A stretch of DNA of 64,000 nucleotides from an uncultured Dorea sp. GTDB lineage: Bacteria; Bacillota; Clostridia; Lachnospirales; Lachnospiraceae. The DNA lies in NCBI GenBank assembly GCA_910577685.1, contig CAJTOH010000010.1, forward strand, positions 36,729 to 100,728. Direction: 5' to 3'. Shown here piece after piece: positions 18,340 through 27,641 of this stretch. Under the pieces are notes generated by a model. That model made no database searches. It was not told the DNA's origin and saw only the letters and a program-made list of their open reading frames with translations. The first letter of the stretch is position 1, and each line of letters opens with the position of its first letter. The position numbers were made by a program, and so were the translations under genes.

Positions 18340-19532
18340 ATCTCTCCTCTTGTCATGGCTTCCTGAGGCGGCATCCCCACTGCCTTGAATATTGGGAACA
18401 CAGCCGAAATAACACTGATCCCCACAGCGGTCAGAACTCCGCCGCAAAAATGAACCGCAATAAATTGACTGCTCCATCCTGCAAGGGGTAATGTCATGTA
18501 CTGCCGAACCCATTCCATCACAAACTCCGCCCCGATAAGCCCCATAATGCTCGCCGTAATTCCCGCGGCGGCCGCAACGGCTCCTATTTCAATCACAAAC
18601 ATTTTATAGATATCACTTTGCCGGACGCCGATGGATCGCAGATATCCTATTTCGCAATATCGGCTATGGACCAAAGACTGAATCTGCGAACCTAAAGCCG
18701 CAATACATAGCAAAAGAATTACAAGGACTGCTCCCGCCAGCAATCTAAAAAGCACGGAAATTTCACTCTGCACAGTATCGGCAGTTGATGAAACCAGAAC
18801 CTTCCTTGCCTCGACCCCTTCAATAGATTCTATGTATTTTTGCGGATCCGCCCCTTCCTTGAGTTCCACAAGCGCGCAGGTTATCAGCTCTTCCGGAGCC
18901 CTCCCCTGAAAATAATTCGGGGGAAAATTGACTTTTGCCAACTGCCTTAGCTGTTCCATTGACAGAAGGATTGAATCGTCCAGATAAGTTCCTGTGTTTT
19001 CCAGCACGCCTACTATTTGAACCGGCATATTTAAAATCAACGTGGTATCGCCCTCGATATCTACATTGCTTCCAAGAACTACTTCCTTCATATTCAAGCC
19101 GTCGATTTTTCCTTCTTTCAAGTAAGAACGTATTGTAACGTCCTCCTCCCAGTCAACACCGACCAGACGCATCTCTTTTGTAACGGTACAGCATCCTTCC
19201 GTCGGCAGCGTCTGTAAATAAAACTGGCTCACAACCTTTTCTACATAGCCGTTCGACAGTTGTTCCGCTATCCCCGCATCCATGTATACGGACTGCGCAA
19301 TCCCGGAATACAGCATTGACACATCGCTCAGTTCAGTCTCATAGGGATAAACCATTACATCCGCGCTCATCCGAACCCTGCTCAATTCCGTACCTTTTTT
19401 AGATACGTCATACGACGACCAGACGAGCACTACCGAAAAAACGCCTGCCAGGACGCAAAAAAATAGAGACCCCATCACTTTTGTCCGCCTGGTTATATTT
19501 TTCCAGGCAATTTCTAAGAATGTGACCCACAT
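18336..19532 (-). CDS. FtsX-like ABC permease
   Basis: A 398-residue protein with one N-terminal helix, a large extracellular domain of about 230 residues, then three C-terminal helices (ending AVFPIFKAVGMPPQEAMTRGEI, a typical FtsX-family terminus). RYCEIGYLRSIGVRQSDIYKMF is the coupling region found in MacB/LolC-type permeases. It pairs with the ATPase at 17683. Such systems usually move lipids, peptides or whole proteins, or transmit force, rather than import solutes. Confidence 0.88.
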   Translation of the reverse strand: MWVTFLEIAWKNITRRTKVMGSLFFCVLAGVFSVVLVWSSYDVSKKGTELSRVRMSADVMVYPYETELSDVSMLYSGIAQSVYMDAGIAEQLSNGYVEKVVSQFYLQTLPTEGCCTVTKEMRLVGVDWEEDVTIRSYLKEGKIDGLNMKEVVLGSNVDIEGDTTLILNMPVQIVGVLENTGTYLDDSILLSMEQLRQLAKVNFPPNYFQGRAPEELITCALVELKEGADPQKYIESIEGVEARKVLVSSTADTVQSEISVLFRLLAGAVLVILLLCIAALGSQIQSLVHSRYCEIGYLRSIGVRQSDIYKMFVIEIGAVAAAAGITASIMGLIGAEFVMEWVRQYMTLPLAGWSSQFIAVHFCGGVLTAVGISVISAVFPIFKAVGMPPQEAMTRGEI

Positions 19533-19547
19533 ACCTATTCTCTCCCC

Positions 19548-20321
19548 TTAAAGCTCATTTTTCAGATGCAGTACGTTTAAAATGTCCTTTTTCATGCCAA
19601 TCAATTCGCTGGAATCTCTATCCCTTGGGTACGCAAGATCGTTGCAAAAAATCTCTTCCACCGTAGCCGGCCGGTCTGACATGACTATGATCTGAGTCGC
19701 CAGCGCAACCGCTTCTTCCGCGTCATGAGTCACCATTACCGCCGTATAGCCGAAGGTTTTCCAAAGGTCGATCAGCCTCTCCTGCAGCGCGACACGGGTA
19801 AATGCATCCAACGCTCCAAAGGGTTCGTCCAGCAGAAGTACCTTGGGCCGGTTAATCAATGCCCTTGCAAACGCCGCCCTCTGCTGCATACCTCCTGAAA
19901 GATGGTGCGGCAGCGCTTTCTCAAACCCGTTAAGGCCCACCATATCAATATATTTCTGAACCTCCTCTTTTTGCTGCGCATACACCTTACGCGCCTTTAA
20001 TCCAAACGCAACATTCTGTTCCACATTCATCCACTGGAATAGTTCCGGATTCTGAAACACTAATCCTCTCTCGCAGCCCGGTCCGTTAATGGGTTTGTCA
20101 TCCAGAAACAACTCCCCTTCGTCCGGCCTGAGCAGCCCTGCAATAATACGCAGAAGAGTCGTTTTTCCGCACCCCGACGGCCCCATCAGACAAACAAATT
20201 CTCCCGGCTTGATATCCAAGGAAACTTGGTTTACAGCCGGATTTTCTTCACCCAGAAGGTTCGTAAACTTTTTAGAAACACAGTCAATCTTTATATGGCC
20301 TCCTATCATCTTCTCTACCAT
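19548..20321 (-). CDS. ABC ATP-binding protein, SsuB/TauB/NrtD type
   Basis: About 257 residues with Walker A GPSGCGKTTLLR, Q-loop LVFQNPELFQW, signature HLSGGMQQRAAFARAL, Walker B VLLLDEPFGALDAFTR and TVMVTHDAEEAV. This set of motifs is characteristic of the nitrate/taurine/sulfonate importer family. It overlaps the end of the permease gene; I take ATG 20321 behind CAGGAGGGC. Confidence 0.92.
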   Translation of the reverse strand: MVEKMIGGHIKIDCVSKKFTNLLGEENPAVNQVSLDIKPGEFVCLMGPSGCGKTTLLRIIAGLLRPDEGELFLDDKPINGPGCERGLVFQNPELFQWMNVEQNVAFGLKARKVYAQQKEEVQKYIDMVGLNGFEKALPHHLSGGMQQRAAFARALINRPKVLLLDEPFGALDAFTRVALQERLIDLWKTFGYTAVMVTHDAEEAVALATQIIVMSDRPATVEEIFCNDLAYPRDRDSSELIGMKKDILNVLHLKNEL

Positions 20322-21271
20322 CTGATTATGCCCTCCTGCCAACCGAGAAATTTTTTACGTAAAATAAACAGCAGTTGGATCGTGGAATAACATAAGATTG
20401 CCAAAATAATCAATGCAATCCACACATTCGGATATGCCATAATCTGCTGTTTCCAGTTAATATACCAGCCTATCCCATATCTGGCTCCCATAAGCTCTGC
20501 CAGCATTAAAGAAATAAAGCTTGCGGTGACTCCTGAAAAGATTCCGACAAAGATCTGCGGAGCAGCAGCGGGAATCGCAATATGAAAAATCTGGTATGCC
20601 GTGCCGGCTCCCAATGTATCCGCAACATCATAATACCCTTTGGTTACATTCTGAATCCCCGAGCTTGTCTGTACGTTCGTCGGAAACCACATGGTAAGCG
20701 CGACGATAAACACGCTGGCCGAGAGCAGGTTCGGAAATACAAGCAATGCGATTGGTATCCAGATTGCAGTCGGCAGCGGTCCTACAAAACGCGCAATCGG
20801 AGCCAGCCAATAGTTGATCGTCTTGCTCCATCCAATTAATACACCTGTAAATACGCCGATAGTACCGCCGATAATGATACCGAGAAACAGAAGACGAACT
20901 GAATAGAAAGTACACGCCAACAGCATTTCCCTCTCATCGACCGCAGATGCCAGAACATTGTTTACCGATGGGAAATAAACTGCCGGCAGCGCCATTAGTT
21001 TATCGGTAAGCACGTCGACCAGACCTAACAGCAGGAGTATGACCGTGTAAAACTTGACTTTCGCATTATATTTTACTCCGTACTCTTTTTTCACGCACGC
21101 AATGATTCCAACAATACAAAACCATCCGGCAATCAACAGCATTAAATATCCGAAATACGGAATTCCCCTGCTATTAATATCCGGATGTGTCGGAATAAAA
21201 AAGTCAATCCCCGCATCAGCGATTGACACGAGCATTGGCAAAAACAGCCTTGGCATAATTTTCTTTGCCAT
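20315..21271 (-). CDS. ABC importer permease, SsuC/NrtB type
   Basis: A 318-residue membrane protein. The C-terminal two thirds have the binding-protein-dependent permease fold, with the EAA-like loop VADTLGAGTAYQIFHIAIPAAAPQIFVG. An extra N-terminal part of about 90 residues adds membrane helices not found in the shortest family members. AGGGAGGAAG precedes the start. It is first gene of the seven-gene operon and lies below a 30-bp palindrome. Confidence 0.9.
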   Translation of the reverse strand: MAKKIMPRLFLPMLVSIADAGIDFFIPTHPDINSRGIPYFGYLMLLIAGWFCIVGIIACVKKEYGVKYNAKVKFYTVILLLLGLVDVLTDKLMALPAVYFPSVNNVLASAVDEREMLLACTFYSVRLLFLGIIIGGTIGVFTGVLIGWSKTINYWLAPIARFVGPLPTAIWIPIALLVFPNLLSASVFIVALTMWFPTNVQTSSGIQNVTKGYYDVADTLGAGTAYQIFHIAIPAAAPQIFVGIFSGVTASFISLMLAELMGARYGIGWYINWKQQIMAYPNVWIALIILAILCYSTIQLLFILRKKFLGWQEGIIRW

Positions 21272-21360
21272 AGATAACTTCCTCCCTTACATTGACTACA
21301 TTTGATTTATTGTTTCGACGACAAATTATATTAATATTACCATCTTCGACATTTTTCTAC

Positions 21361-21390
21361 AAATCATTTATTTATATAAATAAATGATTT
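21361..21390 (-). promoter_or_regulatory. Perfect 30-bp palindrome upstream of the importer operon
   Basis: The arms AAATCATTTATTTAT and ATAAATAAATGATTT are exact reverse complements with no spacer. The element lies 90 bp upstream of the operon's first codon. On the minus strand, a weak promoter (TTGTAG, 17 bp, TAATAT) starts at its edge. A repressor or activator site is the simplest reading; no regulator gene is adjacent. Confidence 0.65.
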
Positions 21391-21503
21391 ATATTTGTTT
21401 TATCTATAAATCAAGGGTATCCTGCAGTCAATTTATCAAAAGAGGAGAAACTTTAACCGGATTTTAACCTTTTACCGGAGAGCGGAAAATCTCCCGCCGA
21501 AAA

Positions 21504-22013
21504 TTAACGTTTTACCGTATAACGGTCATGCGGCATATCTACTCCCCGGTAATGTTTCGTCCAACTGTCCGTTACAGTCATGCCGTTCCTTACCGCCACG
21601 TTCTGAGAGGCTGTATTCGTATCTCTGATGATCGAACAAACCTCTTTGGCGTCCAGAATTTCAAAAGCATATTTTTTGCAGGCCCCGGCAGCTTCCGTGG
21701 CATAGCCTTGGCGCCAATACGGACGTTGGAACAAATATCCGATTTCAAGTACTTCGCTCTCCTTCCACGGCTGCATTGTAAGCCCGCATTGCCCGATCAT
21801 CTCATCTGTTTCCTTTAAAATCACCGCCCACAGGCCAAATCCCCATTTTTGATAACGCGCAATCTGTCTGTCAAGCCACTCCTGCACTTCGCCGTCGCTA
21901 AACGCCCCTTCATAGGCATACATGGCTTTTTCGTCTTGTAAAATTTTACATAGAGCCTTAAAATCGTTTTGGTTCATTTCTCTCAGGTATAATCTCTCTG
22001 TTTCAAGTATCAT
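21504..22013 (-). CDS. GNAT-family N-acetyltransferase (RimJ/RimL type)
   Basis: A 169-residue protein beginning MILETERLYLREM, a hallmark of RimJ/L-like GNATs. The acetyl-CoA motif lies around LEIGYLFQRPYWRQGYATEA, and the C-terminal SIIRDTNTASQNVAVRNGM is typical. It would acetylate an amine on a protein or small molecule; the target is unknown. AGGTGAGAAGAG precedes the start. It stands alone between the importer operon and the flagellin gene. Confidence 0.9.
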   Translation of the reverse strand: MILETERLYLREMNQNDFKALCKILQDEKAMYAYEGAFSDGEVQEWLDRQIARYQKWGFGLWAVILKETDEMIGQCGLTMQPWKESEVLEIGYLFQRPYWRQGYATEAAGACKKYAFEILDAKEVCSIIRDTNTASQNVAVRNGMTVTDSWTKHYRGVDMPHDRYTVKR

Positions 22014-22162
22014 CTCTTCTCACCTTTCCTTTATTGAATTCTGTTATTATATTTCTTTCTCTGCATTTTATCATAATAATGGAGCCGGCGATATACATAT
22101 ACCACCGACTCCGATGCATTGGACAATATTATACGGCAATCCTTTATCTGATAACCGGTTTC

Positions 22163-25100
22163 TTAATGAAGCAGCTGAAGCACGATCTCGGGACGTTGGC
22201 TTGCCTGGGCAATCATGCTCTGCTGGGACTGGCTCAAGATGTCGTTCTTGATCTTTTTCATCATAAGACCCGCCATATCTGCATCACGGATACGGCTTTC
22301 CGCCTCCTTTAAGTTGACGGTAGTGTTGGTCAGCGCCTGATATGCGTGTTCCAGACGGTTGTAATCCGCCCCCATGACCGCCCTGCTGTCGGCGACGCTT
22401 TCATTGGCGCAGTCGATCTTCTTAAGCAGGCTTAAAGGTTTCTGTTCTTCATCTGTAAGATCCACCAGCTTCGGCGGGTTCAGCCGGAGCTGCGTCAAGG
22501 ACAGGAAGGGCAGGTGGATGGGAATCAACTCAGGCTCAGGATTATGTCCCGCATAGATCATGACCTCGCTGTACCGGAAATTCAATAATTCTCCTTCGCC
22601 CGGCTCAGACGGAGCAATCTCTTCCTTTGTTACCTTGTAGGTAAAATTCGTAAACACGCCGCTTTCCACGGAACCAATGTATTCCTGCCCTGTCGTAACG
22701 TCAAAGATCTTGCCCAGACGTTTGTCCTGAATGACCAGAGAGGTGGACGGGTCGCCCACTTCCATATCCGTATAATGGTTGAGGCTTGGCTTCACCTGAT
22801 CGACGATGCTTTTCACAATCTGATCCCCGCTTGTGATTTTAGACAGCTCTACCGGGATATTGTGGATAGTACGTGTCACGGTCTGCCCGTTGATGACGAC
22901 GTCATGGGTGAAGGACGGAGGCGCGCTTCCGTCGTTTTTCCAGCAAAAGTATACGTTGATATATTCCCCCTCGCAGGTTGCACAATTAACCCGGAATCCT
23001 TTGCCCAACAGGGTATCCAGATTATTGGTATTAATCGAGGAGAAATCCAGGACTTTCTGCTCATGGCCCACGGTAGTTCCGCCGGAAAACTTCTCAGGGC
23101 CTCCCTTCATAATCCCCGACACGCCCTCCGCGCCATCGGTAACCGATACTTTGTAGGAATTGCATTTTCGCTGCCACTTTATGGACAAGGCCGCGGGAGT
23201 CTGGGTTTCATCCACTTCAACTTTGCAATCGTTGAATTCGTTTGTCGCCCGGATGGCCGCTTCCATAACGGCGGCAAGATCCGAAATGCTGGTGCAGCCG
23301 GAAATATCGATATCACGGTAGTCTGAACGCAGGCTCGTTCCGTCGGTAAATTCCCACTTGAAGATGTCGTTGCTGTTTCCGTTGCTGAGGCCGAAGCCTT
23401 TTCCGATGAGCTTGGAGGCGTCAAAGGGCTTCTCTACGGAAAAAGGAACGGACACTTCCTGACTAAAAAGAATGGTGCTTCCCGTCAGCACAGGCTTACT
23501 GGACGGGATCGCGGTTTTAACCACCACGCTGCTCCCCTGAATTGTAAAGTTAGGGGCGGAGGTGTTCGGATTCGAGGTGAAAATCAACGAATTACCCTGC
23601 TCTTTTACAGAACCGCCGCCTTTATTCTTGATTATATTCACCACTATTTCACGAATCTGAGCCGGTGTCTTGCCGCTTATATCATACTTATTCGTGTAGT
23701 AGTCTCCGGTGCTGAATATCGTTGTTCCGTCTGTTTTTATCTGGGTGTCCGGGTTCGTGCTGTCATAAAAAACATGATAATAGGAGCCCAACTGGAAGGA
23801 GAACGGCACATGTAAGGAGTTAGCGTCAGGAATATTTACAGTAAAGGTGCCTCCTACCTCCGCGGAGGGCGGGGTGGTACTCGTAGTGAAAGTGGGCGCG
23901 CTAGTCTGCCATCTCGGTCCCGAAGGATCCTCCTGTCTGCCCTCTGTCGATTCCGAGATGTACGCCGTACGCTTCGAACCGTCAGAAGCGGAGGCGGGAA
24001 AACTGGTGTTAATCTCCAAATTAGGCGGCGTATAGTTTATGGTCGTATTGGCTCCGTTAAGGGGAGCCGTGCTTTTAAGCTTGTTAATAACAGCATTGGC
24101 GAAAGCCTCTCTCGTAATCGTACCCGTGGTCTGAGTAAAAATCTGGCTGTAAGGAATACTTACGCCGTTTGGAGTGACTCCCTCTATGTAGATATTTAGT
24201 GTATTCCTTCTCAAATTAACAATGTCGATGGGCTCTTTGACATTGGACATATCAAAGGAAAGGGATAAATCCGTTCCATACACAGGCTGGTTGTTTGTAA
24301 TACCACTGCCGTCCACTTCTCCGAGGGACGCTACTCCCGCCGGATTTTGTACTACCCAGCCATTTTTAACCTCCCCTGTTCCATTCGGCGCCGTATACTG
24401 CGTAGAAGTTCCATTCGCCTGAACGGTATAATAGTGGTTGTTCAAACTTCCCGTCAGGGTTACCTCGTTAGTAGTTGTATCTACGGTTACCTTGTCGATA
24501 TCGGGGAATTTGGCAAGCTGCTCCATCGCCTCCTTGACCGTCTGGATGTTCTTGATTGAAATGATGCATGGATTGCCAGATTGGTTTCTATCGGCGTCTG
24601 CCCGGAAAGTGTACATAGTGCTGCCGATTTTAATTGATCTCTTGTCCAGCACCGACGCATAGCTCGTTCCTATGTCGTCCGCCAGCTGGAATTTGACGGT
24701 GGCGGGGTTTGGATCAGAGGGCGGGCCAAACTTTTCGTCTTTCACAAAATCCATCTCTCCCCACAATTGCTGATCCGTAACTTTCTTGAACTCTTCCAGA
24801 TAAAGATAAACCGGGTCGTTGGAGTCAGTGGGAATACTGCGGAAGAGGGGAATGGTATTATACCTGCTGCTTGACGTGATATGATCAATCTCGCCAAAGA
24901 GCTGGTTAATCTCCTCACTCATGTAGAGGCGTTCCTGATCTGTGTAAGTGCCGTTGCTCGCCTGCAGACAGAGTTCTCTGGCGCGGCGGAGCATCTCGCC
25001 TACCTCTCCCAGCGCGCCGTCTGCTGTCTGTGCAATGTCGATTCCCTCGGAAACATTAATTTCACATCGTTCCAGCTCGGTAATCTGAGCGCGCATCTTT

Positions 25101-25249
25101 TCCGACACGGCAAGGCCTGCCGCATCATCCGCCGCACGTCGGATGCGGAAGCCAGAAGAAAGCTGTTCCAAATTCTTTGCAATTGAATTATCAGTATTTT
25201 TCTTCTGGCGCAGCGCATGCAAAGCCGGTATGTTGGTTTGGATTATCAT
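22163..25249 (-). CDS. Giant flagellin (1028 residues)
   Basis: The N-terminal D0/D1 region (RQKKNTDNSIAKNLEQLSSG, RIRRAADDAAGLAVSEKMR) and C-terminal D1/D0 region (LKEAESRIRDADMAGLMM) are classic flagellin. They are separated by roughly 780 residues of beta-rich, Ser/Thr/Gly-rich sequence, against 100-300 residues in ordinary flagellins. The central part contains several cysteines, including NCATCEGEY and YFCWKNDG; flagellins usually have few or none. I see no HExxH peptidase motif, so it is not an obvious flagellinolysin. No other flagellar structural genes are in the window. It is secreted through the flagellar export apparatus. Confidence 0.93.
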   Translation of the reverse strand: MIIQTNIPALHALRQKKNTDNSIAKNLEQLSSGFRIRRAADDAAGLAVSEKMRAQITELERCEINVSEGIDIAQTADGALGEVGEMLRRARELCLQASNGTYTDQERLYMSEEINQLFGEIDHITSSSRYNTIPLFRSIPTDSNDPVYLYLEEFKKVTDQQLWGEMDFVKDEKFGPPSDPNPATVKFQLADDIGTSYASVLDKRSIKIGSTMYTFRADADRNQSGNPCIISIKNIQTVKEAMEQLAKFPDIDKVTVDTTTNEVTLTGSLNNHYYTVQANGTSTQYTAPNGTGEVKNGWVVQNPAGVASLGEVDGSGITNNQPVYGTDLSLSFDMSNVKEPIDIVNLRRNTLNIYIEGVTPNGVSIPYSQIFTQTTGTITREAFANAVINKLKSTAPLNGANTTINYTPPNLEINTSFPASASDGSKRTAYISESTEGRQEDPSGPRWQTSAPTFTTSTTPPSAEVGGTFTVNIPDANSLHVPFSFQLGSYYHVFYDSTNPDTQIKTDGTTIFSTGDYYTNKYDISGKTPAQIREIVVNIIKNKGGGSVKEQGNSLIFTSNPNTSAPNFTIQGSSVVVKTAIPSSKPVLTGSTILFSQEVSVPFSVEKPFDASKLIGKGFGLSNGNSNDIFKWEFTDGTSLRSDYRDIDISGCTSISDLAAVMEAAIRATNEFNDCKVEVDETQTPAALSIKWQRKCNSYKVSVTDGAEGVSGIMKGGPEKFSGGTTVGHEQKVLDFSSINTNNLDTLLGKGFRVNCATCEGEYINVYFCWKNDGSAPPSFTHDVVINGQTVTRTIHNIPVELSKITSGDQIVKSIVDQVKPSLNHYTDMEVGDPSTSLVIQDKRLGKIFDVTTGQEYIGSVESGVFTNFTYKVTKEEIAPSEPGEGELLNFRYSEVMIYAGHNPEPELIPIHLPFLSLTQLRLNPPKLVDLTDEEQKPLSLLKKIDCANESVADSRAVMGADYNRLEHAYQALTNTTVNLKEAESRIRDADMAGLMMKKIKNDILSQSQQSMIAQASQRPEIVLQLLH

Positions 25250-25297
25250 ATTGCTCTAAACCTTCCTTCCTGCCTTATCCTTGGAAGAAACCGCACG

Positions 25298-25362
25298 AAA
25301 AACTGCGGGGTCTCGGAACCGTACGACCTGCCGATTCCGAGATCTACGATCTCGCTCCGCAG
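25298..25362 (-). promoter_or_regulatory. Structured leader of the flagellin mRNA (attenuator-like)
   Basis: On the minus strand an outer stem CTGCGG/CCGCAG (25362-25357 with 25308-25303) is followed by TTTTT. Inside, CGAGATC-GTA-GATCTCG can pair, or alternatively CTCGGAA can pair with TTCCGAG further on. The two helices share bases and exclude each other. A TATAAT box lies about 30 bp upstream. This looks like a terminator or attenuator between promoter and gene. Confidence 0.5.
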
Positions 25363-25488
25363 CTATTGGAACTATTTAAACACTATTATACAACTAAAAG
25401 GTATAATTTGGAAGTGTAATTCTGACTCCGCCCCAAATTTTAGTAACAGTAACTAACATTTCTGCCTTCCCTCTTTCACTCTCCCGCT

Positions 25489-27354
25489 TTACTTACAAGA
25501 GACCTCATAAGTCCCCGCCTCCAAGTCAACCGCAACTTCCGTACCGTCGGCAAAAACCGTTCTCTGCTTTTTATAACCGCCGTCCAGAAATTCATGCCGT
25601 ACCATCTCGCAGTAAGCCACCTTCTCCTGAAGCCCCGCCACCGTCCGATACCTGCTGATTTCGTGTTCCAACGCTTCCCCTTCAAGCTCGGAATTCAGAT
25701 ACGCCGCCCCGCCGTTTAACAGCGCATACAGCATATAATCTCCCTCCGGCTTGTCAGCGTCCATAAGCCACGGCAGCACGATACAGTCATGGTATACCAG
25801 ATTAAACAGAGGAACCGGCACGCCCAATTTTGCTCCGTCCTTTTCCAGCATAAACGTATACGGCCCGTAGTGCGCCGTCACAAGGCTTGGAACCGCCCAG
25901 TCCGCCGCCTCCTCGGAACTTGGCAGGATATTGTTCGCATTCAGGAAATCAAAACAGCTCTTCCTGAATTCAATACATTCCTTCCTGGTCATCCTATGCC
26001 ACGGATGCGCGCACTCGTCCGCCTCATTGCACGTAAACACATCCAGATACGTCCCCTCCAAATGAATCCCCTGCCTGAACAGCTCCGTAAAATTCCGCCT
26101 GAGATAAAGGGGAGACTGGCTGGCGCAGATATAGGTCTGCCACCCGCCGGCCCAACGGGAAAACTCCGGCTTCTTCCCCTCCGGAGAAACCATGGAAAAC
26201 TCCGTGTCGTAGGTCTTCGCATCAAAATAGTAATCCCGGTACTGGTCATGGATCGCAAACATATAATTCATCTCTTCCATGCTGTCCGAAAGAGACTTCA
26301 TCCCTTCCCATCCGCCGGCCTCTTCACATGCCGGAAGATAATCCGGATGCTGGTTATCGTACCCGGGGTTCCCCCACCCGTCCAGATGCAGGTACACCTT
26401 GCAAAGTCCGGCTTCCTTTAACTTCCGCATCTGCGCTTCCCGCTGCGCGAATGTGACAAGCGAATCATTATTCCGGGGATTCTCCTTATCATAATAATAA
26501 GAATCCTTCGAAACATGCTCTTTAATCCCGGTATGTACAATCGCCGAACCGATAAACTTATCCACCAGCGGGTTCCTTGCCGCTTTTTCCTTCAGCGTCA
26601 CAAGAAGGGCCTTCTCTTTCGCATACTCCCGATACACCTTACATAAGCCGTTATAATCTCCGTCCTTTAAGAAACGGTACTTCATCGTCCGCTTATATGC
26701 CAGCTTCCCAAGGCTTGGCAGCCACCGCACCGACACATGGCAGTAGCCCCCGCCCGCCGGATGACTGACCTGATATCCCGCATCCCACGGGTCGCAGACA
26801 ATCCCGATATACGCCGCCCCCGGGCGCACCTGTCCAAACCATGGCATAAACGCGCCTGCGCTGCACATCTGCCCGTCAAAAACCATCTTGTCCACCTCAT
26901 AGGGCCAGTCGTTGGGAATCAGCAATCCCTGCCGGTTATTAACCAGCGTATACCACTTGGGATCCTTCTTTGCAAATTCCATCTGTCCGGGCCAGAAAAA
27001 CTCGCCCACCAGCGACTCCCCCTCTTTCAGCGGGGTCAGCTCAAAAAAGAGATCCTGTGTAGCAAATTCCAGCCAGACCACCGTCTGGAAACTGAAATCA
27101 CGAAGCCCTTCGCACTTGCCCAGCCCCGAAAACACCGTCCGGATCCCGGTCCCCACCCCTGTTTTCCAAGGAAAATGTTCAATCCTTTCGGCATTTTCAA
27201 AATATACCCTCTCGCCGCGGAAACAAAAATAGGGCCGGTACTCCTTTGCCGTCTCCCAAACCTCCCCCTTGCTTGCAACACTGATTCCCAGCGTGTCCTT
27301 ATCCAAACACAACTCCGTATCCTGATAACATACTTTCAAATAATTCATCTGCAT
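25489..27354 (-). CDS. DUF5696-type glycoside hydrolase, probable
   Basis: A 621-residue protein with no signal peptide. An N-terminal beta-rich part is followed by a TIM-barrel-like part with VYLHLDGWGNPGYDNQHPDY and LEGTYLDVFTCNEADECAH. These carry acidic residues at the ends of predicted strands and resemble GH101/GH129-like enzymes and DUF5696 proteins. It would act on a glycoside in the cytoplasm; specificity is unknown. A ribosome site GAGAGGAGAAA precedes the start. It is divergent from the WYL regulator at 27642. The 287-bp gap between them shows no other gene. Confidence 0.75.
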   Translation of the reverse strand: MQMNYLKVCYQDTELCLDKDTLGISVASKGEVWETAKEYRPYFCFRGERVYFENAERIEHFPWKTGVGTGIRTVFSGLGKCEGLRDFSFQTVVWLEFATQDLFFELTPLKEGESLVGEFFWPGQMEFAKKDPKWYTLVNNRQGLLIPNDWPYEVDKMVFDGQMCSAGAFMPWFGQVRPGAAYIGIVCDPWDAGYQVSHPAGGGYCHVSVRWLPSLGKLAYKRTMKYRFLKDGDYNGLCKVYREYAKEKALLVTLKEKAARNPLVDKFIGSAIVHTGIKEHVSKDSYYYDKENPRNNDSLVTFAQREAQMRKLKEAGLCKVYLHLDGWGNPGYDNQHPDYLPACEEAGGWEGMKSLSDSMEEMNYMFAIHDQYRDYYFDAKTYDTEFSMVSPEGKKPEFSRWAGGWQTYICASQSPLYLRRNFTELFRQGIHLEGTYLDVFTCNEADECAHPWHRMTRKECIEFRKSCFDFLNANNILPSSEEAADWAVPSLVTAHYGPYTFMLEKDGAKLGVPVPLFNLVYHDCIVLPWLMDADKPEGDYMLYALLNGGAAYLNSELEGEALEHEISRYRTVAGLQEKVAYCEMVRHEFLDGGYKKQRTVFADGTEVAVDLEAGTYEVSCK

Positions 27355-27641
27355 TTTCTCCTCTCGTATTCATACAACCTTAGAACAGGACCTTCCCCTG
27401 TACCGCTTCATAGCAGGATGCATAAAATTCCCTGCATACCCGCAAAGAATATAGTCATATTGTACCCTACCGACATCCATATTTCAACAATCAGCGCCTC
27501 TAAATCCATTTCCCTATCAGAATGGTAAGAGCTTGAAATCTCCTCCAAAATCCTTTATATTAAAAAATAATTCCCCAATGCGACAGCTATCTGTCATATT
27601 AGGTATGCTATTATATATTCGTAACATAAGGAGAGGCAAAG

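Noticed and set aside
22163..25249. Flagellinolysin (metallopeptidase flagellin)
   Set aside because: The size suggested it, but no HExxH motif is visible in the central region.
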